Shown here one piece after another: positions 1 through 11,700 of a stretch of 64,000 bases of DNA (the first letter of the stretch is position 1; each line of letters starts with the position of its first letter). A program made the translations under genes and the position numbers. This stretch comes from Mytilinidion resinicola (taxonomy: Eukaryota > Ascomycota > Dothideomycetes > Mytilinidiales > Mytilinidiaceae): assembly GCF_010093595.1 (NCBI RefSeq), contig NW_022985461.1:1-64000 (forward strand), given 5' to 3'. The notes below the pieces were generated by a model. That model had not been told where the DNA came from. It did no database searches and saw nothing but the letters and a program-made list of their open reading frames with translations.

Positions 1-414
1 AAGCATAGAGCCATGCGAGCGCTCGTCGAGCTCGAGACGCTCGAGGACTATGAGCCCGTAGAGCCATATGAGCAAGAGGTTTTCTTAGGACGGAGCTTTC
101 ATATAAGAGGACGCTCCTTTGCATAGATAGGAACCTTGTGTTCAACTTAAGACTTCAATACTACCTATTGGAAGTAACAACCCCGTCTTAGAACCTTGAT
201 TGATTATTGCCTCACCTTTTGAAGACTATTGCACCCCGACGACGACTTGCCTATACCCTGCCTTAGTGTGAGACACTTGGAAGGTATAGAAGAGACGACC
301 CGTTACAGGCAGGAGGCCGGCTAGCGGTAGTAGGCCGGTGCAGATTGCTGGAGTTATAGCAATCTGCGGTAGAATTTCGGTAGGTAGAGTATTGCAGTCG
401 ATACTATAATAATA
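1..414. other. Unassigned left edge, no gene seen
   Basis: This stretch has a more balanced base composition than the DNA to its right and begins with a CTCGAG-rich segment. I see no convincing coding frame and cannot match it to a repeat elsewhere in the window. It may be the edge of a repeat that starts outside the window. Confidence 0.3.
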
Positions 415-1175
415 CCAGGAGGTGCATCTATATATAATAGCAGGCCTAATAACCGCCGAGTATATTATATATACCTTCCGGAAGCTTATACCCTAGGTTA
501 ATACTATAAGCCTTATAAAGGCCCCTATTTAGGCTATAGCTTTATTTTTTATAGTATTAATATACGGGCCCTATTTAAGTTTAGAATCTACCTAAACCCC
601 TAGTATTTTTAGGTTTATTATAGGGCCTTTAGTAAAGCCCTATATATTAACTATAGCTTTTATATTAATAGACTTATAGGCTTTTATAAAGTATATTAGG
701 TGGTATTTATCTAGCGCAAAAACTACTCTATACTTTCTTACCTACTTTATACACCGGTTATACGCCCGTTTAATAGCCCTATAGTTTTTTTCTATACTTT
801 TACTATATATAAGGATATTTATATTATTAATAAACCTATAGGCCGTTATATTACCGCGCTATAGTATTAGTAGAAGCGTGCTAGTAAAAAAAAGGAAAAG
901 TATTAGTAATAGGGAGGAGCCCTGCAGTATTCCTATAGTAACTATAATAGGTTCTGCTATAAAGTTTCTAATAGTAAGCTTTATAGTGCAGTTCTATAGA
1001 AAGGACTTTATAAACCTAACTATCTACTCTAGTACTTATTAAATCTATAGGTTATATATTATACGTTTATATAATATATAGTTAAACGCCCCTAATATAT
1101 CTAGGCTAAAAAGTAACGCTATAAGCTATAGGTTTCCTTTTTATATAGCGTGGATTTATTTAGTATAAAAGCTAT
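415..1175 (-). mobile_element. RIP-degraded fragment of a Tad1-like LINE (copy A)
   Basis: The stretch is AT- and TpA-rich and lines up by eye with two other places in the window (from about 4185 and from about 20030). All three share blocks such as the AGCAGGCCTAATAACCGCC region near 440 and the gaagctta...taatact region near 480-500. In the fuller copies this part lies in the C-terminal half of the reverse transcriptase frame on the minus strand. No open frame survives. The copy is interrupted on its right by the pogo relic. Confidence 0.6.
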
Positions 1176-2740
1176 ATAACTAGGTAATTATAAGTAGGCT
1201 ACTATAATTAAGGCTATTAACGCTTATAGGTAGGTAATCCTGCTGTTTATTATTTTTATAGGTAAGTACTACCTTTTTATATAGTATAAAGGCAGTAATA
1301 TACTACTAGACTAGGCTATAGCAGTAAATAATAATAGCTAGATAATAAATAAGCTTAGTATTATATAGCTGCAATATTTTAATATATATATAAAGAACCG
1401 CACTATAGGTATATATTACCTACTTATTTTAGATAGCTATAAAAGCTATAACTTACTTAAATTTAAAAAGCTTTATAAGGAGAATAATATTATTATACTA
1501 TATATACTGCTGTATACTTTATATCTATTATAGCCGCTTAATATAGGCTGTTTTATACTGTTAAAAAAAGCGTATAATTGCTAAATTAAGGATTTAGTAT
1601 ATAACTATATTAACTATATTATAAAGCTTAAGTTCCTACTAGCTTTTAAAGCAGTATTTAATAACTTATTTATAAAAAGTAATATCTGCGTAAGCTTTTA
1701 AGGCGCCGGCTTTATACTACTTAATCTAGAGGTAGTACTTTTAAAGCTTAATATTATACTTTATACGCTATTACCTACTGCTATAAAAGCTTAATAGGAA
1801 TTAAAAATACTAAGTAATACTTTTAAGCTAGGCTTTTAATTAGTATTAATTTATAAGGCTAGTGCTATATATATAACCTTTTTTTACTATTTATATAATA
1901 CCTTTTTACTATTTGTATAACCTTACCCCCCCCCTGTAACCCTTTTACCGCGTTCTAATTAGCTTAGAGTAATGCGCCGGAGCTTCGGGCATTTACCTAT
2001 ATATTATATAAGGCTATACGCAAGGCCGTATATAAGCCCGTATATAAGGCTATATAAAATAGAAAAATAAGCCGTAAAATAGAGAGGCTATATAGCTTTT
2101 CTATTTTATATAGCCTTATATACGGCCTTATATACGGCCTTATATATAGCCTTACGTAATATATAGGTAAATACCTAGAGCTCCGGCGTATTGCTTTAAG
2201 CTAATTAGAACGCGGTGAAGGGGTTGTAGAGGGGGAAGGGTTATACGAATAGTAAAAAGGCATCGTATAAATAGCAAAAAAAGGTTGTATATATAGCACT
2301 GGCTATTTATAATCGCATTTAAATATATTAAAATAGCTTTTTTACTATAATTTTTAAGTTGCTTAATTTACTTATTAAAGGCGCTAAAGTATAGATATAT
2401 AGGGCTATATTATTGCGTAATTAGGTTATAAGCCTTTAAAAGGTAAATAAGGCCGCTATAAAGCGTAGAGAGCGCAAAAAAAAGCGAATTTAAAGGTAAA
2501 AAGTTTTAATAAAGGTATAGGGCTCTAAAATAATTGCTTAAAAGAAAGCTAATAAATAAATTAAGGGTAAAATACGTTAAAATAGAAGGCGCCCGGGTGG
2601 AAGTATATAGCAGTAAGCGCGCTGTAGGCGCTGCGGTAAGATAGGATATAACGCTTATATATATTAAAAAGATAAGGAAATTATTATAAATTAGACTATA
2701 AGTTATATTAAGTTAATATCTATTAGCGTTATAGAGTAAT
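1176..2740 (+). pseudogene. pogo/Fot1 (Tc1-mariner) DDE transposase relic
   Basis: The plus-strand frame, read through many stops, resembles a fungal Fot1/pogo transposase. A segment at about 1425-1500 reads as LLILDSYKSYNLLKF, matching the family's LLxLDGHxSH block that carries a catalytic Asp. It is followed by a stretch resembling the PLDVGCFxPLKKAY block. After an insertion (1857-2304) the frame resumes with a basic segment (RRERKKKRI near 2460-2490) and a decayed zinc knuckle (RCRRCGKIGYNAYIY, 2615-2660). Most stops are TAA or TAG where the family has Gln or Arg, as RIP would produce. Terminal repeats were not identified. Family assignment is firm; the edges are approximate. Confidence 0.75.
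1857..2304. repeat. 448-bp foldback MITE, hAT-like, inside the pogo relic
   Basis: Two arms of roughly 215 bp are near-perfect reverse complements around a short loop near 2083-2105. The outer ends read GGCTAGTGC on the left and GCACTGGCT on the right. The element is flanked by an 8-bp direct repeat, ATTTATAA, at 1849-1856 and 2305-2312. Such a duplication is typical of hAT-type transposition. No coding frame is present. The transposase frame of the host relic continues on both sides. Confidence 0.8.
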
Positions 2741-5700
2741 TTATATTTTATATCGCGTTTTAGTAATAGAGTAGCCTATTTACTTAGGTAGCCCGCTTGC
2801 TTATAGAGTATATTATACTTATTATTATTATTATTATTATTAGGTTCTATTAAGCCGATTTAGCTCCTATTAGGGTTTATACGGCAGTACTATCTAGGTT
2901 TTATTTATAAGGGGAAACCGTTCGCTCTATAGTAGTTAGGTAAAAACCTTATTTTCTATAGTATATAACGCCTTACGTTCCTTTTATTTCTGCGCGGCTA
3001 TAAAGGACGCGTGGCAGCTCTATAAGTATTACTATAGAGTAAGCTATTTTAATATATTTTCTAGAATCGATTCGGTGTTTATAGGCCCTAGGTTCTAGGG
3101 TTATATAGTATCTAGAAGGTTAGTAAGGTCTAGGGTCCGTATTAGGGCGCGTGTGCCCTTACTATACGCGCGTGCCCTTTTTCTTAAAAGCTAAGGTATT
3201 AAATTAAAGGATAATAGGAAATTAGGGGGGTTGCCCTATTACGGGCGTGCCTATAGTTATATAATATGCGTGCGTGTATATAGTTCTATTCTTAGGGTAT
3301 AGTTATATAAGTTAGCTAGCTATATAGCTAGCTTTTCCGTTACTATCTTTTTAGCTATAGAAAAGTAGGGTAAAAGGTCTATTTAGTGCAGGAACTATTA
3401 TAAAACGGCTTTATTTCCTTTATAGTTTTTATATAGCTATATATATATTTTTATTCTAGCTTTAAAAAATATATTACCTCTGCTATTGCGGTGTTATTTA
3501 TAGTATATTACTACGTGCTTTAGAAACTATAGTATATACCTATAGAAGTACGTAGGCGAAGGGTAATTAGGCACTTTTATATAGTGCAGGTATATATTAA
3601 GCCCTATATATTCCGTTTATAAAAGCGTAATAATTAAGTTTTCTACTTTTATAAGCTTATAATATTTAGTTACCTAATTTTTATTCTATTTTATATTAAG
3701 GGCCGGCGTAGAAGAGCCTTTTTATTTTTTTTATAGGCCTTCTATTTATTCCTCTACCTTTTCTTATATACTTCCTATATTATTTCTTATTTTAAAAGCT
3801 TATATAAGTTATCTAACTGCCTTTTATACCTTAGAGCTAGTACTATAGCCTTAACTATAAGCCTTTTTAGTATATTACGCCGGCTTAGCTTATATTTAGG
3901 CGTTTTCCTAGGCTTATAGTATTTTCTAATAGTGTTTCTAATAGTGCGGCACGTGGTTTTAATATACTTTCTAGCCTAGCCTGCGCGCGTGCAGTCCGCG
4001 TATACTACTATAAGTTCCTTTAGCTTAAGCCTTAAAAAAAGGTAAAAGGTTTTATATTTAAGCGTTTTAATATCTATTATTTTATACGCCCCTATAATAG
4101 TATAGAGGAAGTAGTTCTAGGCTATTTTAAGTTATTTAATTTTTACTTTACTAATTTATTCCTTTATACTTAGCGTTAGAAACTAGGTAGTATACCTATA
4201 TATAAGAACCGGCCTAATAACTACTAAATATATATACTATACTTTTTAGAAGCTTATACCCTATATTAATACTATTAGCTATATAAGGGCTTCTATTTAT
4301 ACTATAGCCTTTTCCTTTATAATATATATATACGGGCCCTATTTAAGTTTAAAGTCCACCTAGACTTTAAGTATATAGAGCTCTATAATTAGGCCTTTTA
4401 TAAAGCCTTAGATATTTACTATAGCCTTTATATTTACCGTATTTAAATAGCGCCTTATAAAGTATATAAGGTAATACTTATCCGGGGCAAATACTATACT
4501 ATACTTCTTCGCCCACGCTATATACTATATATACGCACTTTTAATTACCCTGTAGTTCTTTTCTATACTTCTGCTAAATATAAGGATATTAGTGTTGTTT
4601 ATAAACCTATAGGCTATTATATTACCTTTTTATAGTACTAGTAGAAGTATACTTATAAAAAATAAAAAAAGGATTAGTAAGAGTAAAAATCCTTATAGTA
4701 TACCTGTATTAACCGGGATAGTTTTAGTAATATATTTTCTAATAGAAAGTTTTATAGTTTAGTTTTATAGGAACAATTTTATAAATTAAACTATTTATTC
4801 CGGTATATATTAGACCTATAGGTTATATATTATTCTTTTATAAAATACTTTATTAAAGGCCCCTAAAATATCTAGGCTAAAAAAAAAGGTAATAAAGTAA
4901 AAGTTACTCTTTTATATAGTTTATATTTATTCTATAAAAAGTTCTAGTGCTGTCTATATAGATTATTCGGGCCTTACGCCTATTTAGCTTAGTAGGAGCA
5001 TGCCTTTCTCCTCTGCTATCTTAGATAGTTTTTATGCTATAATACGTTTAAGCAGCTTACCTACTATTTCTAGCAGTATAATTAGCCTATATAACTTTGC
5101 TATATTATAAAACGCTTTCTAAGGCTTATATAGTACTATAGTAATTAATTCTTTATACGGCTATAGGTAGTGCCCTATACGCACGCACCTGGTAAAGAAC
5201 CTAGCTAGTATTAGTACTAGCTACGTTTCGCATTTCTTAAGGATTCTGTTAGTTATTTTTATAATACCCGGGGCCTTATCCGGGGCTATTCCTATTAGCG
5301 CGGAGAGGATATCTTCTACTATAACGTTTTATAAGGACTTATACAGCTCTAGGTATTAGTATTTTTTAATATTAGAGAGGTCTGCCTTTATAAAGGGTGG
5401 GAAGAACTATTCTATAAGTATTTAGGCCTTAGTTTTATTATCTATATAGAGCGTTGCGTTATTAGGCCGTAAAAAAAAGGGGAATTAAGGCGGTAGCTGT
5501 AGTTTCTTTCTAATAGTTCTACCCTATTTAGCTAGCTTTTATACGCCTTTTAGATCTAATATAATCTTATCTACTGCGCGGCGCTATACTTTTATACTCT
5601 TTTTATATATAGCCCTTTTCTTTCTATTATACTATACTTTATACAAAATCTAGTCCTCTACTATTCTTAATAAGCGCTAGGTTCTATAGGCCCGCCTTGT

Positions 5701-7570
5701 CTCCCGCACTTCCTTAGTATACTCTATTAACCACGCAGGTAATACTTATTTTAATAGCTTTGCAAGTGGTATAGTTTTGTCTATTATAGCTTATATATAC
5801 TTATATAGGCGGTGTGCAAATATATTAAGATTTTCCTCCGTCTCCTGCGGGTTATTCCGAGTTTCTAGCTCGTCTAGCTATATTACTAGGTTTTCTTATA
5901 CTTTTTTCTATACTATATCCTTCTATAGCCTATACTGCGGGGGTTCGGCTGCTTTTAGTAGTAAAACATCGAACTCTATATATATAGGCCGGTGATTAGA
6001 GTTGCAGTTCTATTCCTCTCGTACTGTAGAGGAAATTATTTATTCTGTTAGCCACCCTATTATAAACGTAAGGTTAATTATAGACTATAATATTCCTCTT
6101 ACCTATATTTCTAGCCTTTTCTCCGTAGCTAGGTCTATGCCTGCTTCGCGCGTGATGCGGAGGAGCTCCTCTGCTTACTCCTCGATTTGTATAACTCGAA
6201 CTCCTTCCTATAGCGGATGGTGTAGGTTTATGTCTCCGATAAGGATATATTCCGCTTCGGTATTATTTAGCAGTAGGGGTAGTTCCTGTATAATACTGTT
6301 AGGGTTCGGGTTATAGATATTATAAATATAGGTTATATTATACTTATAAGCAGATTATTATAATATACGCTACCTTATCTAATAATAGCAGCGCCTTAAT
6401 TAACCTTTCTATAAACTAATACTATAACTTATTATATTCTAACTTTATAATTACCTACGCTAGTAAATAAATCTTATTATTTTAGTTGCGGCTAATAGCT
6501 ATTAAAAGAACGCCCTTATATTTATTATATAAATAGGTTCTATTAAGGCTAATCTATAGTAAGGCGTGCTATAGAAACTACCTACTTTTTTAGGCGTAAT
6601 AAAAACGCAGTTAAAGATATTATAGATAAGGTGTAGGTTAAAAGTTATACTAAAATTAACGGCCTTAAGCCGCCTTATATACTTAGGTATTTTAGTATAG
6701 TTTTCTACTGCTATTTACGCCTCTTTTCTAAGTATTTTCCTTTTTATATAGTAAGCGTACTAGGCCTATATAAGGCTACTAAAATATATTATAGCTACTG
6801 CTATAATATTTTTTATTACTATTATCTAGCTAATAGAAAGGAACTAGAATAGGTTAGTAATAAAATAGCTTATATAACTCTAGCTAGTATAGGCTAAAAG
6901 CGCTACGCTAATATAGTTATAGAGGTTGTTAACTTTTTATATAAAAACCTTACTATTAATAAAGGCGGCGTATAGCCTCTATTTATATAGCTTTTTAGCA
7001 CGGCAGTATATAAGGGTTTTAATACGCGTTGGCAGGCCTAAAGCCGGATGCGAACCTTAATAAGTTAAAAATCTATTAGTAAGCAAGCTATATACTATAG
7101 GCAGAAGATATACTCCTACTAAGCCCGCTAAATAGGGGCTAGAAATAAGGGTAAAGCCTAAGTCGTATAATAGGGGTTTATCCCCTAATATAGCAAAGCT
7201 TAAGGCGTATATTATTACTAAGGTGGACGTAAAGGGCCTAGTGCTTATTATTAGTAATATTTATATATATTTATCGTATATTATTAAAAGTTTTAAACTT
7301 TTTACCTACTTTAGAAACGCTAATAAACTCTATAGTAATAAAATAATAAGAATAGGCTAAATAAGGGTAATATAGGTAGATCTAAAGCTTTAGGTTAATA
7401 GAATTTAATAGCTATAAGGCCTATAGAATAGCACGGTAATAGGACTTTATATAGTAAGCTTATAAAGTTTTCTAGTATTAAAAAAGGTTAAGTTTATATT
7501 ACTAATATAATTTAGATAATTGCCTTATATAACTACTGCAAATTTTCGTCTATAGGCTATAATAAACCGG
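2741..7570 (-). mobile_element. RIP-degraded Tad1-like LINE (copy B), 5'-truncated
   Basis: On the minus strand, 5250-5300 reads as a decayed PDKAPG...ITNR block, the reverse transcriptase motif of Tad1-clade LINEs (family form near DKAPGPDGI). About 5000-5040 reads LSKIAEEKGML, another family landmark. The 3' end carries a simple (ATT)n tract at 2818-2842, equal to a (TAA)n tail on the element strand. An endonuclease region would fall at about 6000-7300. The gag-like ORF1 seen in copy C is not evident. The two plus-strand frames near 5777-6316 are shadows. All frames are broken by stops consistent with C-to-T decay. Confidence 0.7.
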
Positions 7571-8774
7571 AATAAGCCTATTTAGCCTCTCTCTGCACCT
7601 ACGCACTGTCCTCTACGACGTGGCAGCTTAGCATTATCCTTAATAACTTTAACACTATAAGCAACACCAAATTGGGCCTCCAGGGCACGCGGCAGCGCTC
7701 CGGAGGGCCTATATCTATTAAAGGAGTGCAGCAACTGACTCTTGGAGTGTCTCCTGCACGGGGCGATACATATTCATTGCATTAGGGCATATATTGAGGA
7801 TGTTGGCGTTGAGAGCGGTGAGGGCACGTGATGCAACACCACAAACGGGCTGTATATATTTGTGCAATGCCAGGAAACGCCTCGGAGACGCCGTGCAGCG
7901 GAGCTGATGCTCAAACAGGCTTATTTAGGCCTCAATTGGCATCGGCTCGGCGATCGGGCGTCTCCGTGGCGTTTCCTGGCATTGTAGACCAAAATGCGCC
8001 AAGTTACTGGCATTCAAGACTATTGCCCGCAACCTGGAGACATCGTGGTCACCGATCAGCAAATGCCAACCCCGACACCGCTGGGCGAGGCTGGGCAACA
8101 GGCGCGTTTGTCCTGATCTGACATGGTTGCCGACTCCAATGGCTGTCTGGCTGGGTTGGCCCACAAGACGGCGTGGGGGGCAGCATTGCGTCAGGTATCG
8201 TGGCACCCAAGCATCGACATGTCGCCGAAATTCGCTATCCCAGGATGCCGGGCACAACCCCGGTCGGACGATTCTGCGCCTCCAAGCGCGGATCTCGATG
8301 CATTTCCACAACAATACGTACGCCCCATGGACTGCCATTGATTAGGCCGGGAGAAGATGCAGGTTGCTTTCTTTTACGCTGATCTCTGCGTTGCTGATTT
8401 TCCTCCTGCTCCCCGCGCGTTCTCGCTTCTTCTCCCTGCCGCAGGGGACGCAGCCACGCAGCTTACCCCATGGTAGCCCACCTGTCGCCTGCCCAGGCCA
8501 AACGCCATCATGCCCTGGTCTGTTGTCATAAAATCTCGCTTATCCCACGTTTACTTCGCTCAACAGCACGACGATGGGACGACTCCGCCATCGCGGGTTA
8601 CATTCACCAATCTCAAAAGCAACCGTCTGACATGTCGTGCTTGCTCCTGGGCCTACACCCATGACTTCACCCCATGTCCCTCAACACCTTCGTCTTCCCA
8701 TCTCACTACAACACATCTAACACGCGACCCTTTGAATACCGCGAATTCACGCGCCAGCGGCCTTGGCCGATTTC
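7571..8774. other. Repeat-to-gene transition and upstream region of the patatin-like gene
   Basis: Base composition changes sharply near 7570-7620 from RIP-type AT-rich DNA to normal gene-like DNA. The short overlapping frames at 7828-8794 run on both strands, lack splice context and resemble nothing I know, so I do not call genes. The one clear structure is the hairpin at 7863-7986. Confidence 0.5.
7863..7986. repeat. 124-bp near-palindromic hairpin
   Basis: The arms at 7863-7910 and 7939-7986 are reverse complements over about 48 nt with a handful of mismatches. The core TGCCAGGAAACGCC on the left pairs with GGCGTTTCCTGGCA on the right. The loop is about 28 nt. It could be a short foldback MITE or a transcribed hairpin precursor. 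I see no clear flanking duplication. Confidence 0.7.
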
Positions 8775-11700
8775 ATGGAAGAGCAACAGGCTGAGCCTTT
8801 AGTGTGTCTAAGCTGCCAGAATGGCGAAGTTGAGCTTTTCTTCTGCAACGTGTGCGAGCTCACCCTGTGCGGAACATGCTGGGACCAGCAGCTTGTCCAC
8901 CGCATCAATGCTTCCGCTCACGAGAAGACCAGGCCCGACCTGGAGCGACGCATTCAAAGGGTGTTCGCACACCCATCCAACGAGTCCGACTATGAACGGA
9001 TGCACGAAGATGACGAGGGGAGCGCATGGTTTGGTGGGTCTGGCCGCTGTTTCAGTTTTGCGCCTCTAAACACTCTGCAGGCATTGGCTACTCGGAGCTC
9101 TCGGACGATATCATTTTGCGCGACTATGGGGAATACGCCCAGCTCATAAATCAAATCGGAATGGACTCGCGCCGTTGGGGCATCAGACAGCGACGACTCC
9201 GGAGCAAGAACAATTTGCCCATGCAAAGCCGTGTCGACCTGAGTTCATGCCACCCAGGACTAGTCTCGTTTGTCGGCGTGAGCGGCGCAGGGAAGAGCAC
9301 GCTGATCAAGCTGTTGATCTTGACCACCACTCTCGAGGAGACTAAATTTCCTACGCCGATTCCTGGTGCTCCGGGAAAGCATATTCCAACGTCGGATGGT
9401 ATCCATCTCTATGCTGACCCACAAACCGTGCTCTCCTCTCAGCCGATCCTATACGCTGATTGTGAGGGCTTGGACGGCGGTACCATCGATCCACAGGCGG
9501 CCAGGTACGACCGCAGAAGACTCTACGGCAATGACGCCGCGCCGCTCTCTCCAGGAACGACAGATGGATTTCCTTTTTGTGTTCAACGAAGACTGGCGTG
9601 GGCGCTTGATGATACCAGAAGGTCCAGATCGTTCGCCGTATCGCAGCTATACCCTCGGATTCTTTTTGCATTCTCTGACGTTGTCGTTTTTGTTCATCAA
9701 AATCCCAGGTTAGACCCCTCCCCCACCCGAGCCTAGAATCGAATATCACTCATAGGATTGCAGAACAATCGAAGACGTGCTGGAGAAGCTCATTTCCTGG
9801 GCTGCGAAAGCAGAGACGAGTAGCAATCAGCCTGTCCTCCCATATCTCATTTTGGTCTTGAATGGATGCGAGGAGGGCCTGGAACAATTTTACTGGGATG
9901 TCGATGCTGCCACAAACTCGCTCTTCGAGTCGCTCGCTGGCACTGTCGCCACGAATCCTGTTTTCAAGACATATGCGAAGAGTTGGAGAACCCGAGGAAA
10001 GCAGATCACGTCGCTGGAAGATCTTATTCTATGCTATTACAGCCGTCTACGAGTGAGTGGTCATGTGTTGGTTTCGAATACATGAAGCCTGCTAAACCCT
10101 TCCATCAGATGGTCCGAATTCCCGCCAATTCCCGTCCGACACTGATACACGATCAAGCATTGAAGTTACATGAAGAGATCCAACGGGGTGTCGCTCTAGT
10201 CCAAGAGAGGAAGTCAAGACTGCGTCTGCTTCTAAATGCTGTCGATTTCCAGACTTTCTTCCAACACGCTCTCGACCATTTCTGCACGACACTAGAAAAA
10301 CCCTTCGATTTCGTCCGGGCATCGTTTTGGAACAGCCGCCTTTCCTCTGATTTTAGTGAAAGCATCCTTGCCATTGCGATCACAATGAGGGATGCTACCA
10401 AGACCCCCAATGCCGTGTCGATCTTTGGTAGGCTCAGCAACCTAATAGCTTCGTGCATTATGCTCGATGCGGTCCGGAACGACATCCGAGGTTTGTGCCA
10501 CAAAGATCGCAAATAGCTCCTCGATTAACTGATTGTCCCCAGGCTCAGCAGATAGGCTCCTTCCGAAATACGCGGCCCGAATAGAGGATGCTCTCTCTGA
10601 ATTTTGTGACCGACATTGGCCTTGCGAATACGTATATATCGACCCATGGGACACTGAGGACCTGGGCTCTGGCTGGGATAACAGTGTCATGTTCACAGTC
10701 GCCAGCAAAAACTTCAAGCGCCTGCACTGTGTCAACGTAAAAGTCGCCCACGGTGATCGCGGCCACCAGCTTGCCGACGGGACGTACTTCGCTGCCGGCG
10801 AGCACTTCTCTAGGTTCTCCGTCGAGAGTCACAAGACTGTCATCTTAGACAAGATCTACTTCGTTCTACACCACCTGCTCGATAGTCTCTCTAAATGCGG
10901 CCAGCCTGGCGAATCACAGCCGGCTACGGCTCACAGACTCCATCGTGACGAGGTCCTAAGGCCGTTCTACGAGTCGATTGAGCGTACGAATGCAGGCACA
11001 AGATTTCAAAGCACAAAATTCTGCCCGTCTTGTCTGTTCGAGCAAGTGTACCAAGTGTTGCCGTGTGGGCACGCGTTCTGTCGCCACTGCATACAAGCAT
11101 ATGGTTGGTGGCAGTCAAAAACCATCCTTGAAGTATCTCAGTGTCCCCTCACGGATCGTTGTCGGTTTCCCGACCGAGGATACACCACATACATAAAACC
11201 CGAAGACGCAGGACTCCGTATCCTCGCTCTTGACGAGCAAGTATTTGGCTATTGAATCTTTTGTTCTATGCTAATAATCTATAGCGGTGGAGTCAATAGC
11301 GTGGTCCAAGTGGAGACCCTTAAGATGCTTGAAATAGAATTTCAAGGAAGACTTCCTCTTCAATGCTTCTTCGACCTTGTAGTTGGCGAAGGGTGAGGAT
11401 CCTGTAGTACCATTTCCCAGGCCCACGCTAACGAATCCAAGAACTGGAGGAGTTCTAGCTCTAGGTCTCGCGACTAAGGCTTGGACGGCACAGGACTGCG
11501 AAAAGCACCTTTTAGTTCTGCTCCACGAAATCTTAGCAAAAGCAAAGGCAGAGGGAAGGCGGTGGCCTGTCAAACTGCAAGTGCGCCCAAAACGACAGGA
11601 AACTTCCATGTACAGTGCAAAGAAGCTAGAGGAGTCCTTGAAGCACCTTTTCACCCCAACCCAGGCTATGGTTGACAACCCTTCCGACAGTACCACCCAA

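Noticed and set aside
2000..2190. Possible CRISPR-like or satellite repeats (CGTATATAAGGC units)
   Set aside because: They are the arms of the foldback element at 1857-2304. There are no regular spacers, and the genome is fungal.
5777..6316. Two plus-strand frames (72 and 104 codons)
   Set aside because: They lie within the LINE copy whose similarity is on the opposite strand, and have Ser/Tyr/Ile-rich composition typical of AT-rich chance frames.
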